Shown here one piece after another: positions 1-7,809 of a stretch of 56,092 nt of DNA. The DNA comes from Candidatus Geocrenenecus sp. JGI 0000106-J15 (lineage in GTDB: Archaea > Thermoproteota > Nitrososphaeria_A > Caldarchaeales > Wolframiiraptoraceae): assembly GCA_000405685.1 (NCBI GenBank), contig ASPF01000006.1:1-56092 (forward strand). The letters run 5' to 3'. Numbering within the stretch: position 1 is the first letter of the stretch; the number at the start of each line of letters is the position of its first letter. Under the pieces are notes generated by a model, which did no database searches, was not told the origin of the DNA, and saw nothing but the letters and a program-made list of their open reading frames with translations. The translations under genes were made by a program, and so were the position numbers.

Positions 1-95
1 TTGGTTAGCCTGAGTTACTTTAGAATTAGATGCTGTTCGAGAAGGATACAGAACATTTCCTGAGTCTTACAGTTTATTTTTAGAATTTATAGCCT
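1..95. repeat. Left-end exact inverted copy of 652-746
   Basis: Bases 1-95 are an exact reverse complement of bases 652-746. Base 96 against 651 is the first mismatch. The copy holds the last five codons of the kinase gene (GYKF and stop) and 79 bases beyond it. It begins at the very first base of the window, which points to a contig end at a chimeric junction rather than a genomic repeat. Confidence 0.95.
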
Positions 96-574
96 ATCCT
101 ACGTAGAAACTTTCTTCTCTCTTCTATGTCTTTCTCATTTTCTATTCCCTTAGACTTGTATCCATCTATTACAGCCATTACCCCTCTACCTTGCTCTGTC
201 TCAACCACTATGACTTGCACTGGATTCGCTGTAGCTGTAAGTATAGTGCAGACTTCTGGAACAAGTTTAATCTTCTCCATTACATTGATCGGGTATATAT
301 TCTTCATGATGATTAAGAATGTGTGTCCACAGCCAATTTTTAAAAGCGTTTCAGCAGCAATTCTTCTTAGTTCTTCATCTGTACCTTCATGCCTTATGAG
401 GCATGGCCCACTCGCTTCTGCAAATGCTAGCCCAAATTTCGCTCCTGGCACAGAATTTACAATAGCTTCATAAACATCTTCAACAGTCTTTATAAAATGA
501 GTAATTCCGAAGATTATATTGCATCCCTCAGGTACTCTTATATCTACTATATCAATCTTCAACCCTTCGATCAT
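80..574 (-). CDS. Adenosine-specific kinase family protein (DUF355/PF04008)
   Basis: The 164-residue protein matches the small archaeal and bacterial family named adenosine-specific kinase from structural work (PF04008); its true reaction is poorly established. Family-like features are the N-terminal strand region, the segment GxxFGLAFAEASGPCLIRHEG at about residues 45-65, the stretch CGHTFLIIM at about 82-90, and the C-terminal RRKFLRRIGYK ending. Length is normal, so the gene is complete. A TATA-like AAAATTTA about 30 bases before the ATG suggests a leaderless transcript. The final codons fall in the left-end inverted copy. Because the same final codons also appear at 653-667 just upstream of GluRS, the real gene probably runs in the same direction as GluRS, about 144 bases upstream of it, and its orientation here is an assembly artefact. 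Confidence 0.85.
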   Translation of the reverse strand: MIEGLKIDIVDIRVPEGCNIIFGITHFIKTVEDVYEAIVNSVPGAKFGLAFAEASGPCLIRHEGTDEELRRIAAETLLKIGCGHTFLIIMKNIYPINVMEKIKLVPEVCTILTATANPVQVIVVETEQGRGVMAVIDGYKSKGIENEKDIEERRKFLRRIGYKF

Positions 575-598
575 GTATCATAGAAAGAATAAGGGATG

Positions 599-609
599 GA
601 TAAATTTTT
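599..609 (-). promoter_or_regulatory. TATA-like element for the kinase gene
   Basis: On the minus strand an A/T run with core AAAATTTA (601-608) lies about 28-35 bases before the kinase ATG at 574. This is the spacing expected of an archaeal TATA box driving a leaderless or near-leaderless mRNA. Confidence 0.45.
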
Positions 610-651
610 CATCTTTGAAATCGACTCTAAAGTCAATAGTACGGTAAAGAG

Positions 652-746
652 AGGCTATAAATTCTAAAAATAAACTGTAAGACTCAGGAAATGTTCTGTA
701 TCCTTCTCGAACAGCATCTAATTCTAAAGTAACTCAGGCTAACCAA
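652..746. repeat. Inverted partner of the left-end 95 bases
   Basis: Exact reverse complement of 1-95. It starts with the last codons of the kinase reading frame (GGC TAT AAA TTC TAA at 653-667) although no kinase gene lies to its left in this orientation. This is the copy I take to be at its natural place, since it continues without a break into the GluRS upstream region. Confidence 0.9.
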
Positions 747-811
747 AGACCCAAATATTGTAGAGAAGGTTCATCAAGTAGTTTAAGCAATACGTTTACG
801 AAGTCTAGAAG

Positions 812-2533
812 ATGAAGATAGAAGAACTGATCTTAAAATGGGCATTAAAGAATGCATTAGATCATGAAGGGCGAGCATACCAGAACGCTGTATTATCTAA
901 GATTATAAGAGAAGACCCATCTTTAAAAACGAGGATAAAAGAGTTACTACCTACCGTCGAAGAGATCGTAAACCAGGTAAACTCAATGAGTATCGATAAA
1001 CAGAAAAATTTACTTGAAGAATTAGCCCCTGAGCTCTTGGTATATGAAAAGAAGATTGAAGAAAAGAAGCTTCCACCCCTGCCAGATGCTGTTAGAGGTA
1101 GAGTAGTTACACGTCTTCCACCTGAGCCAAGCGGGTATATGCATATAGGTCATGCTATGAGTGGGTTGCTGAACTATGCCTATGCTAGGATGTATGATGG
1201 TAAAGTATGGTTAAGGTTTGAAGATACAGACCCTAGAAAGGTTAAGCTTGAGTATTATGAGAGTTTCAGGAAAGGATATAAATGGCTTAAGATAGAATGG
1301 GATTACGAGAAAAATAATAGTGAAGATATAGAGTTATTCTATGATTATGCTGAGAAGATAATAGAACTGGGGAGAGCATATGTCTGCTTCTGTCCACATG
1401 AAAAAATAAAATCTCTAAGGAGAAAAGGTTTAGAATGTGAACATAGAAGTCAAGATATAGATGAGAACCTAAAGTATTGGAAGATGATGCATGACGGAAG
1501 ATTCAGAGAAGGCGAGGCAATAGTTAGACTCATCGGAGATATGAAGAGCCAGAATACTACTATGAGAGATCCTGCAATTTTTAGAATAGTTGAACATAGC
1601 CATCCCATAGTAGGAGCAAGATACCATGTATGGCCTCTATATGATTTCGCAGCATCCATCGAAGACGGTGTCTGCAATATTACACATATTTTAAGAACAA
1701 GCGAATTTGCATTAAGAGATGAACTACAAAATTATATTAGAGATCTCGTAGGAATGAGTAACCCAACATACATAGAATATTCTAGATTTGAGTTTAAGGG
1801 AACGCCTGTCTCTAAAAGGAAGCTTAGAGCAATAATTGAAGCTGGTCTAGCAGAGAGATGGGATGATCCAAGATTCCCAACCATTGAGGGATTGAGGAGA
1901 AGAGGGATACTGCCAGAAGCAGTAAAAGAATTCACATTAACACAGACGGGCTTCTCATATGCTAAAAGAGAATATGATTGGAGTTTACTATACTCTCTGA
2001 ATAGAAAGATTCTAGATCCAATAGCTCGTAGATTCTTCTTCACACCTAGTCCTGTGAAACTTAAGGTAGAAGAACTAGAACCAGGAGAAATTACTATACC
2101 CTATCATCCAACTAATAGCTCTCTGGGGATGAGAAAGATATGTTACACCGATGAATTCTACATCTCGAGTCTTGATGTAGAAAATATGAAGGATAGAGAT
2201 ATCATAAGATTGAAATATTTAGCCAACGTAAAGATAGTTAATGCATCTAAATATGAAGTTATAGGCGTACGGTCAGGTGGAGGACCAGCTCAAAATATTC
2301 CGATAATACAGTGGGTTCCTTTACATCGAAGTCTTAAAGTAAAAGTACTGGTTCCAGATATCTTATACCTAGATGGAGAGAAAGTTAATCCAGAAAGCTT
2401 AAGGATTATTGAAGGATATGCTGAAGAAAATATAGTAGAGGTGAAAGTTGATGAGATCGTTCAATTCGAAAGGTTTGGATTCTGTAGATGTGACTCAACC
2501 ATTGATAGAATATTCATTAAAACACATGACTAG
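812..2533 (+). CDS. gltX: Glutamyl-tRNA synthetase (archaeal type, probably nondiscriminating)
   Basis: Class I aminoacyl-tRNA synthetase, 573 residues, charging tRNA-Glu. In most archaea the enzyme also makes Glu-tRNA-Gln for the amidotransferase route. The HIGH signature is seen as HIGH at residues 111-114 within PPEPSGYMHIGHAMSG, and the KMSKS counterpart is VSKRK at about 331-335. An N-terminal extension of about 95 residues precedes the Rossmann fold, as in archaeal and eukaryotic GluRS, and the C-terminal half is the beta-barrel anticodon-binding type shared with GlnRS. Length is normal. The ATG at 812 is the only good start. The upstream 95 bases are repeated inverted at the window's left edge. 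Confidence 0.96.
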   Translation: MKIEELILKWALKNALDHEGRAYQNAVLSKIIREDPSLKTRIKELLPTVEEIVNQVNSMSIDKQKNLLEELAPELLVYEKKIEEKKLPPLPDAVRGRVVTRLPPEPSGYMHIGHAMSGLLNYAYARMYDGKVWLRFEDTDPRKVKLEYYESFRKGYKWLKIEWDYEKNNSEDIELFYDYAEKIIELGRAYVCFCPHEKIKSLRRKGLECEHRSQDIDENLKYWKMMHDGRFREGEAIVRLIGDMKSQNTTMRDPAIFRIVEHSHPIVGARYHVWPLYDFAASIEDGVCNITHILRTSEFALRDELQNYIRDLVGMSNPTYIEYSRFEFKGTPVSKRKLRAIIEAGLAERWDDPRFPTIEGLRRRGILPEAVKEFTLTQTGFSYAKREYDWSLLYSLNRKILDPIARRFFFTPSPVKLKVEELEPGEITIPYHPTNSSLGMRKICYTDEFYISSLDVENMKDRDIIRLKYLANVKIVNASKYEVIGVRSGGGPAQNIPIIQWVPLHRSLKVKVLVPDILYLDGEKVNPESLRIIEGYAEENIVEVKVDEIVQFERFGFCRCDSTIDRIFIKTHD

Positions 2534-2552
2534 AATACTGAAACTCAATATA

Positions 2553-2744
2553 TTATGAACGTTTCTGTTTTCCATAATATTCTGTCCACTTAAGCTTTCT
2601 TGGATCCCTCTTAAATTCCATCATACTTACTCTACACTTTCTTGAGCAGAACCATAAAAGAGAGCCGTCTCTCCTAACGTATAGCATACCCTTACCATGG
2701 AGGAATTCTCTTCCACAGAATGAGCATCGATGTTTAGTAGGCAT
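2553..2744 (-). CDS. rpl24e: Ribosomal protein L24e
   Basis: Small zinc-finger protein of the large ribosomal subunit. The CxxC ... CxxxC pattern (CSFC and CSRKC) and the FxxGxGxxYVRxDG core are clear. A longer reading frame begins with TTG at 2759, but the ATG at 2744 is preceded by GAGGTG with 7-base spacing and gives the family-typical MPTKxxCSFCG start, so I use it (63 residues). It lies directly downstream of S28e, with the ATG 16 bases past the S28e stop, matching the conserved archaeal S28e-L24e pair. Confidence 0.95.
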   Translation of the reverse strand: MPTKHRCSFCGREFLHGKGMLYVRRDGSLLWFCSRKCRVSMMEFKRDPRKLKWTEYYGKQKRS

Positions 2745-2760
2745 AAAGATACACCTCAAA

Positions 2761-2997
2761 CTACTTTATCTTTTCTGCTTCTCTCTCAGTATCGAGTAGT
2801 AAGAGTATATCTCCAAGACGGACTGGTCCTTTAACATTTCGTGTAATGACTCTTCCTACATCTCTACCCTCTAGTATTCTTACCCTCACCTGAGTAATCT
2901 CACCTGTAGCGCCTGTTCTACCAACTATCTGTTCAACGACAGCAGGCACAGGCTCTTCCATCCTTTCAGTCTTTTCAGTCTTAGCAGGCTTACTCAT
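2761..2997 (-). CDS. rps28e: Ribosomal protein S28e
   Basis: Small-subunit ribosomal protein of 78 residues. The signature GRTGATGEITQVRVRILEG and TRNVKGPVRLGDILLL are diagnostic. The N-terminal extension of about 14 residues is Lys/Glu-rich, and an internal Met at residue 13 is a possible alternative start. It is first in the S28e-L24e operon. The usual archaeal partners L7Ae (upstream) and NDK (downstream) are not adjacent here; NDK is at 5.6 kb beside the IPP isomerase gene. Confidence 0.96.
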   Translation of the reverse strand: MSKPAKTEKTERMEEPVPAVVEQIVGRTGATGEITQVRVRILEGRDVGRVITRNVKGPVRLGDILLLLDTEREAEKIK

Positions 2998-3304
2998 TTC
3001 CCTGACCTTTTCTTAATCAATACCTTATTCTTAAAGATTGCATTTAAACCTTAAAGAACCCTATACTCTTCCAGTCAAACTCAAATAGTTCTTACGCTTT
3101 TCCGCTACAGACTTCTCTGTCAACTGCAGTGGTAACATTATACTCTTATATCCGGGGCTGAGATTAGACTTAGTGGAAAATATCTAATACATCATATTTA
3201 TGGCCACTGAGGAGACTCTTAATGGAACATATTTTACTTAATGAAAACGTCATCGTCCCTCTAGATCCTACAGGTTGACAAGCCTTTTAATTAGGAGTGA
3301 AGTC

Positions 3305-3311
3305 TTTTTAT
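3305..3311 (+). promoter_or_regulatory. TATA-like box TTTTTAT
   Basis: The sequence CTTTTTATTTAG fits the archaeal TATA consensus well. Transcription starting 25 or so bases downstream would begin at about 3332-3336, which coincides with the left base of the hairpin at 3332-3368. The gene that follows it in this direction is not a normal CDS. Confidence 0.4.
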
Positions 3312-3331
3312 TTAGAATAGATAAATATGAA

Positions 3332-3368
3332 GGCGACTATAGATGAAAGCTGGCGTTTATAGTTAGCC
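3332..3368 (+). ncRNA. Candidate small RNA 5' hairpin
   Basis: GGCGACTATA (3332-3341) pairs with TATAGTTAGCC (3358-3368), giving a ten-pair stem with one G-T pair, one bulged A and a 16-base loop. It begins where a transcript from the TATA-like box at 3305 should start. The 3' end of any RNA is not defined. It could also be chance in AT-rich DNA or a relic gene leader. Confidence 0.25.
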
Positions 3369-3567
3369 TTTAAGGATAGAGTTGAGATAGCATCAGCCTC
3401 GGTGTAGATCTCTTAATGAAGACGCTGGAGAATATGTAGAAGTATACTACAGGAGAGACGGTCAAGATGATTCAAAGGCTTATTGGGACAACTAAAAATC
3501 TAGGAAGAGTAAAGACAGTATCAATGGATTAGTAGGTTTAGCTAGAGAACTTGCATATTTTTTGACT

Positions 3568-4419
3568 CTATGGATGTTCTATCTTTAGAGAAGCATAACC
3601 TACAACCGATGATTTATCTCCTGTTACGTCTCCACTTGTAGCATACTTCAATAATTCTGCTTTACCTGCTTTAAGCCTCTTAGCTGCTTCTAAAACAGCT
3701 GAGACCGGTCCATAACCACACATCGAAATATCTATCTCTCTCAATACTCTATAAAATGCTTCAACATCTAGTCTGCTAATTTTATCAAGAGCTATCGAGT
3801 CTTTCTTTACAGCTACTTCATGGGGCTCATAATGGGTGAAATCTGTTGAAGCTATAAGCATAACGTCTGCTCTCTCTCTTAATAATTCTGCGAGAGCTCT
3901 CCCAACTTCTAGAGAAACCTCTATACTTTGGTCAAGCATAGATATGGGTAGAAGACTGAACTCTCCTAGGACATATTGTAGGAATGGTAATTGGACCTCG
4001 ATTGAATGCTCACGAATATGAGATAATTCATCTAGGGAGAAGATATTAGATAGTTTTGCAAGTTCTCTCCCAAGCTTTGAATCAATCTTAACTTCACCTA
4101 ATGGCGTAACCCATGATCCATCTGGATATATCGAGACATCTGTTCCAATACCATAATGATTCGGGCCTATCACTATCACCGTCCTAGGTTTTAGTCGACC
4201 GTCTAGCTCTAAGTAGCCGTGAGCTGCTACTGGACCTGAATAAACATATCCAGCATGGGGGGATATCAATGCGAGAGGGTGGCCCTTCTTGTCTATAGTT
4301 CTCGATGGAAGCTTGCCAGGCCCAATATCATGAAGGAAGCAATCTTCGATCTGCTTCTTTAGTAAAGTTGCGGATGAAGAATAAAATATCCCTGCTACTG
4401 AAGGATTCCTCCTCGGCAT
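3568..4419 (-). CDS. MEMO1 family protein (AmmeMemoRadiSam protein B-like)
   Basis: MEMO/COG1355 protein of 283 residues, structurally related to extradiol dioxygenases and MhpB-like enzymes; the archaeal reaction is unknown. Seen in the sequence are N-terminal RxPxVAGxFY, LISPHAGYVYSGPVAAHGY, VIGPNHYG, the REHSIEVQLPFLQ motif and STDFTHYEP, which carry the conserved His residues of the family. A longer frame begins 12 codons upstream, but the ATG at 4419 gives the standard family start, and a TATA-like ATAAATAC sits 26-33 bases before it, as expected of a leaderless gene. It is divergent from the IPP isomerase gene. A COG1313 radical SAM gene is elsewhere in the window (30.2 kb), but no AMMECR1 gene is seen. 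Confidence 0.88.
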   Translation of the reverse strand: MPRRNPSVAGIFYSSSATLLKKQIEDCFLHDIGPGKLPSRTIDKKGHPLALISPHAGYVYSGPVAAHGYLELDGRLKPRTVIVIGPNHYGIGTDVSIYPDGSWVTPLGEVKIDSKLGRELAKLSNIFSLDELSHIREHSIEVQLPFLQYVLGEFSLLPISMLDQSIEVSLEVGRALAELLRERADVMLIASTDFTHYEPHEVAVKKDSIALDKISRLDVEAFYRVLREIDISMCGYGPVSAVLEAAKRLKAGKAELLKYATSGDVTGDKSSVVGYASLKIEHP

Positions 4420-4444
4420 ACTAAGATATAATAGGGGATCGCAA

Positions 4445-4452
4445 GTATTTAT
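4445..4452 (-). promoter_or_regulatory. TATA-like box ATAAATAC for the MEMO gene
   Basis: Minus-strand ATAAATAC placed 26-33 bases before the ATG at 4419. It supports choosing that ATG over the upstream one at 4455, which would put the TATA element inside the coding region. Confidence 0.5.
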
Positions 4453-4483
4453 CATTGTTCTTCATAACATATTCATGATTTAA

Positions 4484-5557
4484 ATGGTAGAGGGGCTATC
4501 AACTAGAAAGCGAGACCATATAAGAATATGCATTGAAAGAGATGTAGAGTTCAAAAAGAAGACCACATGGTTTGAATATGTTGAATTAATCCATAACCCC
4601 TTGCCTGAAGTAGATTTTGATGAGGTAAAGCTTGAAACAAGATTTCTCGGTAGAACCTTTAACTATCCACTAGTAATCGAAGGCATGACGGGCGGTGTTC
4701 TTGAAGCATACAGGATCAACAAGAACTTAGCGGAGGTAGCTCTACAACTTAATATACCGATAGGTGTAGGAAGCCAGAGAGCAGGTATAAAAAATGAGTC
4801 CTTCAAACAAACCTATCGAGTTGTAAGAGATACTTCACAGGATATTTTCATTATAGGGAACATTGGTGCAGTCCAGCTAGTGAGAGAAGGCGTTGAGCTT
4901 GCAGAAAAGGCGGTAGAGATGATTGAAGCAAATGCTCTAGCAATACATCTTAATAGTTTACAAGAATTAATTCAGCCTGGTGGAGCTTCAACATTCAGAG
5001 GAGCTATTAAATCTATAGAGCAGACTGTAAACAGATTGAATGTACCAGTAATAGTTAAGGAAGTTGGATGCGGTATATCGAAAGAGACGGCGAAAATCTT
5101 GGAATCAATAGGTGTCAAAGGTATAGATGTAGCTGGAGCAGGAGGAACCAATTGGACGCTTATTGAGAAGATTAGAGCTGAAGAAATAGGAGACTTGGAG
5201 AAAACGATGCTTGGGGAAGTTTTTACAGAGTGGGGTATACCTACAGCTGCATCAATTATAGAAGTTTCATCAACAGTTAAAATAGAAGTTGTAGGCTCAG
5301 GAGGCATACGGACAGGTTTAGATATAGCTAAAGCTCTAGCCCTTGGAGCAGACATGGCTGGAATCGCTAAGCCTCTCTTAAAGCCTGCATTAGAAAGTGT
5401 GGATTCAACTTTAAGCTATCTCAAGAAGATAATATTAGAGTTAAGAACAGCGATGTATTTAACGGGATGTAGAAATACTGATGAATTAAAGAAGATCAGT
5501 AAAGTAATAACAGGCCCGCTAATCGAATGGTGTAGGCAGCGACACCTACCGCTTTAA
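4484..5557 (+). CDS. fni: Type 2 isopentenyl-diphosphate Delta-isomerase
   Basis: FMN- and NADPH-dependent isomerase interconverting IPP and DMAPP for archaeal lipid and isoprenoid synthesis. The 357-residue TIM barrel shows TRKRDHIRIC near the N terminus, the flavin-binding EGMTGG and GVGSQRAG, HLNSLQELIQPGG (the substrate and Mg region), VIVKEVGCGIS, DVAGAGGTNW and the phosphate-binding GSGGIRTGLDIAKALALGAD. All are in family order and length is normal. NDK follows after 33 bases on the same strand, probably as one operon; the same pairing of isoprenoid and nucleotide genes is common in archaea. Confidence 0.95.
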   Translation: MVEGLSTRKRDHIRICIERDVEFKKKTTWFEYVELIHNPLPEVDFDEVKLETRFLGRTFNYPLVIEGMTGGVLEAYRINKNLAEVALQLNIPIGVGSQRAGIKNESFKQTYRVVRDTSQDIFIIGNIGAVQLVREGVELAEKAVEMIEANALAIHLNSLQELIQPGGASTFRGAIKSIEQTVNRLNVPVIVKEVGCGISKETAKILESIGVKGIDVAGAGGTNWTLIEKIRAEEIGDLEKTMLGEVFTEWGIPTAASIIEVSSTVKIEVVGSGGIRTGLDIAKALALGADMAGIAKPLLKPALESVDSTLSYLKKIILELRTAMYLTGCRNTDELKKISKVITGPLIEWCRQRHLPL

Positions 5558-5590
5558 CCCTATATTTCAGTTTTTCAAAGAATATAACAT

Positions 5591-6019
5591 ATGATTGAAG
5601 TTGAGAGAACTTTCATAATGTTAAAACCCAGCTGTATAGATAGAGGACTGGTCGGAGAAATCCTAGCAAGGCTTGAGAAGAAAGGTTTGAAGATTATACA
5701 GATGAAGTTCTTAAAAATGAATAGAGAAATAGCAGAAGAACTTTACAGCATACATAAAGGTAGAGACTTCTATGAGAATCTCGTAAAGACATTAGAAAAT
5801 AGAAGAGTTGTAGCAATAGTTGTTGAAGGTAGGAAGGCAATCGAAGTAGTAAGAAAGATGATTGGTGCAACTGACCCTGCTCACGCCGAACCTGGAACAA
5901 TTAGAGGAGACTTAGCTGTGGAACTTACAGATAATCTTATACATGCATCAGACAGCATAGAATCATATATAAGAGAATACAAGATATTCTTTAAGGATGA
6001 CGAGCTACAAACACTATAG
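5591..6019 (+). CDS. ndk: Nucleoside diphosphate kinase
   Basis: Transfers the gamma-phosphate between nucleoside triphosphates and diphosphates through a phospho-histidine. The active-site His is residue 118 in DNLIHASDS. Also seen are the N-terminal TFIMLKP with K12, and IGATDPAHAEPGTIRGDLA. The 142-residue length is typical of the hexameric group. It sits between fni and the aIF2-gamma gene on the same strand. Confidence 0.97.
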   Translation: MIEVERTFIMLKPSCIDRGLVGEILARLEKKGLKIIQMKFLKMNREIAEELYSIHKGRDFYENLVKTLENRRVVAIVVEGRKAIEVVRKMIGATDPAHAEPGTIRGDLAVELTDNLIHASDSIESYIREYKIFFKDDELQTL

Positions 6020-6094
6020 CATATTTTCCGAATTCTAAAACTAAATTATTATCGATTCAAGCTATATTAAGAACAGTAGTAAGCTTTACTATAG

Positions 6095-7336
6095 ATGAGT
6101 GGGAAGATCCTACCGAAGCAGCCTGAAGCTAATATTGGTACTCTAGGTCATGTTGATAATGGTAAGAGTACAATCGTTCAGGCAATCACTGGAATCTGGC
6201 CATCAAGACATTCTGAAGAGCTTAGGAGGGGTATCACTATAAGGATTGGCTATGCAGATGCAGCAATATATAGATGCCCAAGCTGTGAAGAACCATTCAA
6301 CTATACAACTCAGGATAAATGTCCAATATGTAGGTCTGAGACTGTTTTTGAGAGAGCTATCTCATTTATTGATTGCCCTGGTCATCATTCATTAATGGTT
6401 ACCATGCTTTCTGGAGCAGCATTATTTGATGGTGCAGTATTCGTAGTAGATGCTAGACATACGTTCCCTCAACCGCAAGATAGTGAGCATCTTCAAGCAG
6501 TCTCGATCATGGATATAAGTAGAGTAATAGTCGCACAGAATAAGATAGACGTAGTATCTAGGGAGAGAGCTCTCCAAAACTATGACGAGATAAGACAATA
6601 CCTTAAGATGAGTAGATTACAAGATTATCCTATAATACCAATCTCTGCTCAGCATAAAGTAGGTATAGACCTACTCCTCTGGGCTATACAGAAATTCATC
6701 AATACACCATTTAGAGATCTATCAAAACCGTTTAGAATGCCTATACTACGTTCTTTCGATGTTAACCCACCTGGAACACCTGGAAACATCATTAGAGGTG
6801 GAGTTATAGGCGGCTCGATAATTCAAGGAAAGATAAGAATAGGTGAAGAAATAGAGATTGCTCCTGGTACACCTGTAGAGGATAAGCCTGCAGCAAAATA
6901 TGAATCGATCTATACAGAAGTAGTGAATATTAAAGCTGGCGGTCGAGATGTTGAAGAAGCTATGAGCGGCGGTCTCACAGGCATAGAGACGAAGCTTGAC
7001 CCAGCGTTAACAAAAGCCGATGGAATGACTGGAAACATGACTGGCAAGCCTGGAACATTGCCACCTACACTCTATGACTTAAGCTTAGAATATACATTGT
7101 TCAAGTATGTTGTAGGTGTTAAAGATAAAATGGAGGTTACGCCGATAGCGGATAAAGAACCATTAGTATTAAACGTCTACTCAGCTGTAACAACGGGAGT
7201 CGTAACACATCGAACTAAAGATAGAATTGAAATAAATCTAATGAGACCAATAGTAGCACAGCAGGGAGACAAAGTCTCAATATCTAGAAAGATCGGAGCA
7301 GGATGGAGACTCATAGGATACGGTAAAATAACCTAG
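6095..7336 (+). CDS. eif2g: Translation initiation factor aIF2 gamma subunit
   Basis: GTPase core of the heterotrimeric factor that brings Met-tRNAi to the small subunit. Seen: G1 motif at residues 18-25, zinc-binding C61/C64/C76/C79, DCPGH at 93-97, NKID at about 148-151 and domains II and III with normal lengths (413 residues). The G1 loop reads GHVDNGKS, with Asn22 where archaeal relatives usually have His. A PIN-domain gene follows after 29 bases, the common archaeal arrangement. The initiator tRNA that this factor binds is encoded at 52.9 kb. Confidence 0.97.
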   Translation: MSGKILPKQPEANIGTLGHVDNGKSTIVQAITGIWPSRHSEELRRGITIRIGYADAAIYRCPSCEEPFNYTTQDKCPICRSETVFERAISFIDCPGHHSLMVTMLSGAALFDGAVFVVDARHTFPQPQDSEHLQAVSIMDISRVIVAQNKIDVVSRERALQNYDEIRQYLKMSRLQDYPIIPISAQHKVGIDLLLWAIQKFINTPFRDLSKPFRMPILRSFDVNPPGTPGNIIRGGVIGGSIIQGKIRIGEEIEIAPGTPVEDKPAAKYESIYTEVVNIKAGGRDVEEAMSGGLTGIETKLDPALTKADGMTGNMTGKPGTLPPTLYDLSLEYTLFKYVVGVKDKMEVTPIADKEPLVLNVYSAVTTGVVTHRTKDRIEINLMRPIVAQQGDKVSISRKIGAGWRLIGYGKIT

Positions 7337-7365
7337 ATAAGTAAGAGGCATGGATGAAATATTAA

Positions 7366-7752
7366 ATGAAAGTGTTAATTGATACAAGTCTCTTGATGCT
7401 GACCGTAGAGCAGGGAAGAGATCTAATAAGAGCTGCAGAAAATATGCTTGGTGAAGTAATCGAACCTTACATACTTGAAGACATAGTAGATGAGTTAGAA
7501 AAAATCGCTAAAAGAAGAGGAAAGAAAGCCAATCTAGCTACCGTAGCTTTAAAGCTAACTGAAAAAATGAGCAAAATAAAATATATAAAGAAATTACCAG
7601 TAGACCTTAAATTGATTGAAGCTGCAAAAGACCATAAGATGGTTTTAGCTGCTGTAGATCAAAAAATAATTAAAGAAGCAAGAAAAAAGAAGATCCCCCT
7701 AATAATATTTCATAAAGATTTAAGAGTAACATTTGAAGGTTGGACTCCATAA
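7366..7752 (+). CDS. PIN-domain ribonuclease-like protein (FCF1/aIF2-associated)
   Basis: A 128-residue single PIN domain. The acidic metal-binding pattern is visible: D6 in VLIDTS, the ILEDIVDELEKIA helix at about 43-55, and AAVDQKIIKEA at about 97-107. Archaeal homologues sit immediately downstream of the aIF2-gamma gene, as here, and resemble Fcf1/Utp24, which cuts pre-rRNA in eukaryotes. No VapB-like antitoxin gene is adjacent, so a housekeeping role in rRNA processing or decay is more likely than a toxin. Confidence 0.82.
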   Translation: MKVLIDTSLLMLTVEQGRDLIRAAENMLGEVIEPYILEDIVDELEKIAKRRGKKANLATVALKLTEKMSKIKYIKKLPVDLKLIEAAKDHKMVLAAVDQKIIKEARKKKIPLIIFHKDLRVTFEGWTP

Positions 7753-7809
7753 ATATTTCATCATTAAGATTTTTAGATAGCGATACTAAGTAATTTTGAG
7801 TAAAGATAG

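Larger units (their letters stand above)
2998..3567. other. 570-base intergenic region, no intact gene
   Basis: No reading frame of convincing length or family match is present. The right half holds a strong TATA-like box, a hairpin and short coding-like fragments in different frames (listed separately). These could be a small RNA gene, a decayed gene, or both. The S28e promoter lies at the left edge. Confidence 0.6.

Noticed and set aside
1..746. Genomic inverted repeat or mobile element end
   Set aside because: It includes the kinase gene's own last codons, has no transposase, starts at the first base and has the same length as the right-end copy.
4972..5355. Antisense gene inside the IPP isomerase gene
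   Set aside because: It has no family signature, no start signal, and low-complexity Ser/Pro/Ala composition typical of a shadow frame.
7366..7752. VapC-type toxin
   Set aside because: No antitoxin gene precedes it, and its place after aIF2-gamma is the conserved housekeeping arrangement.
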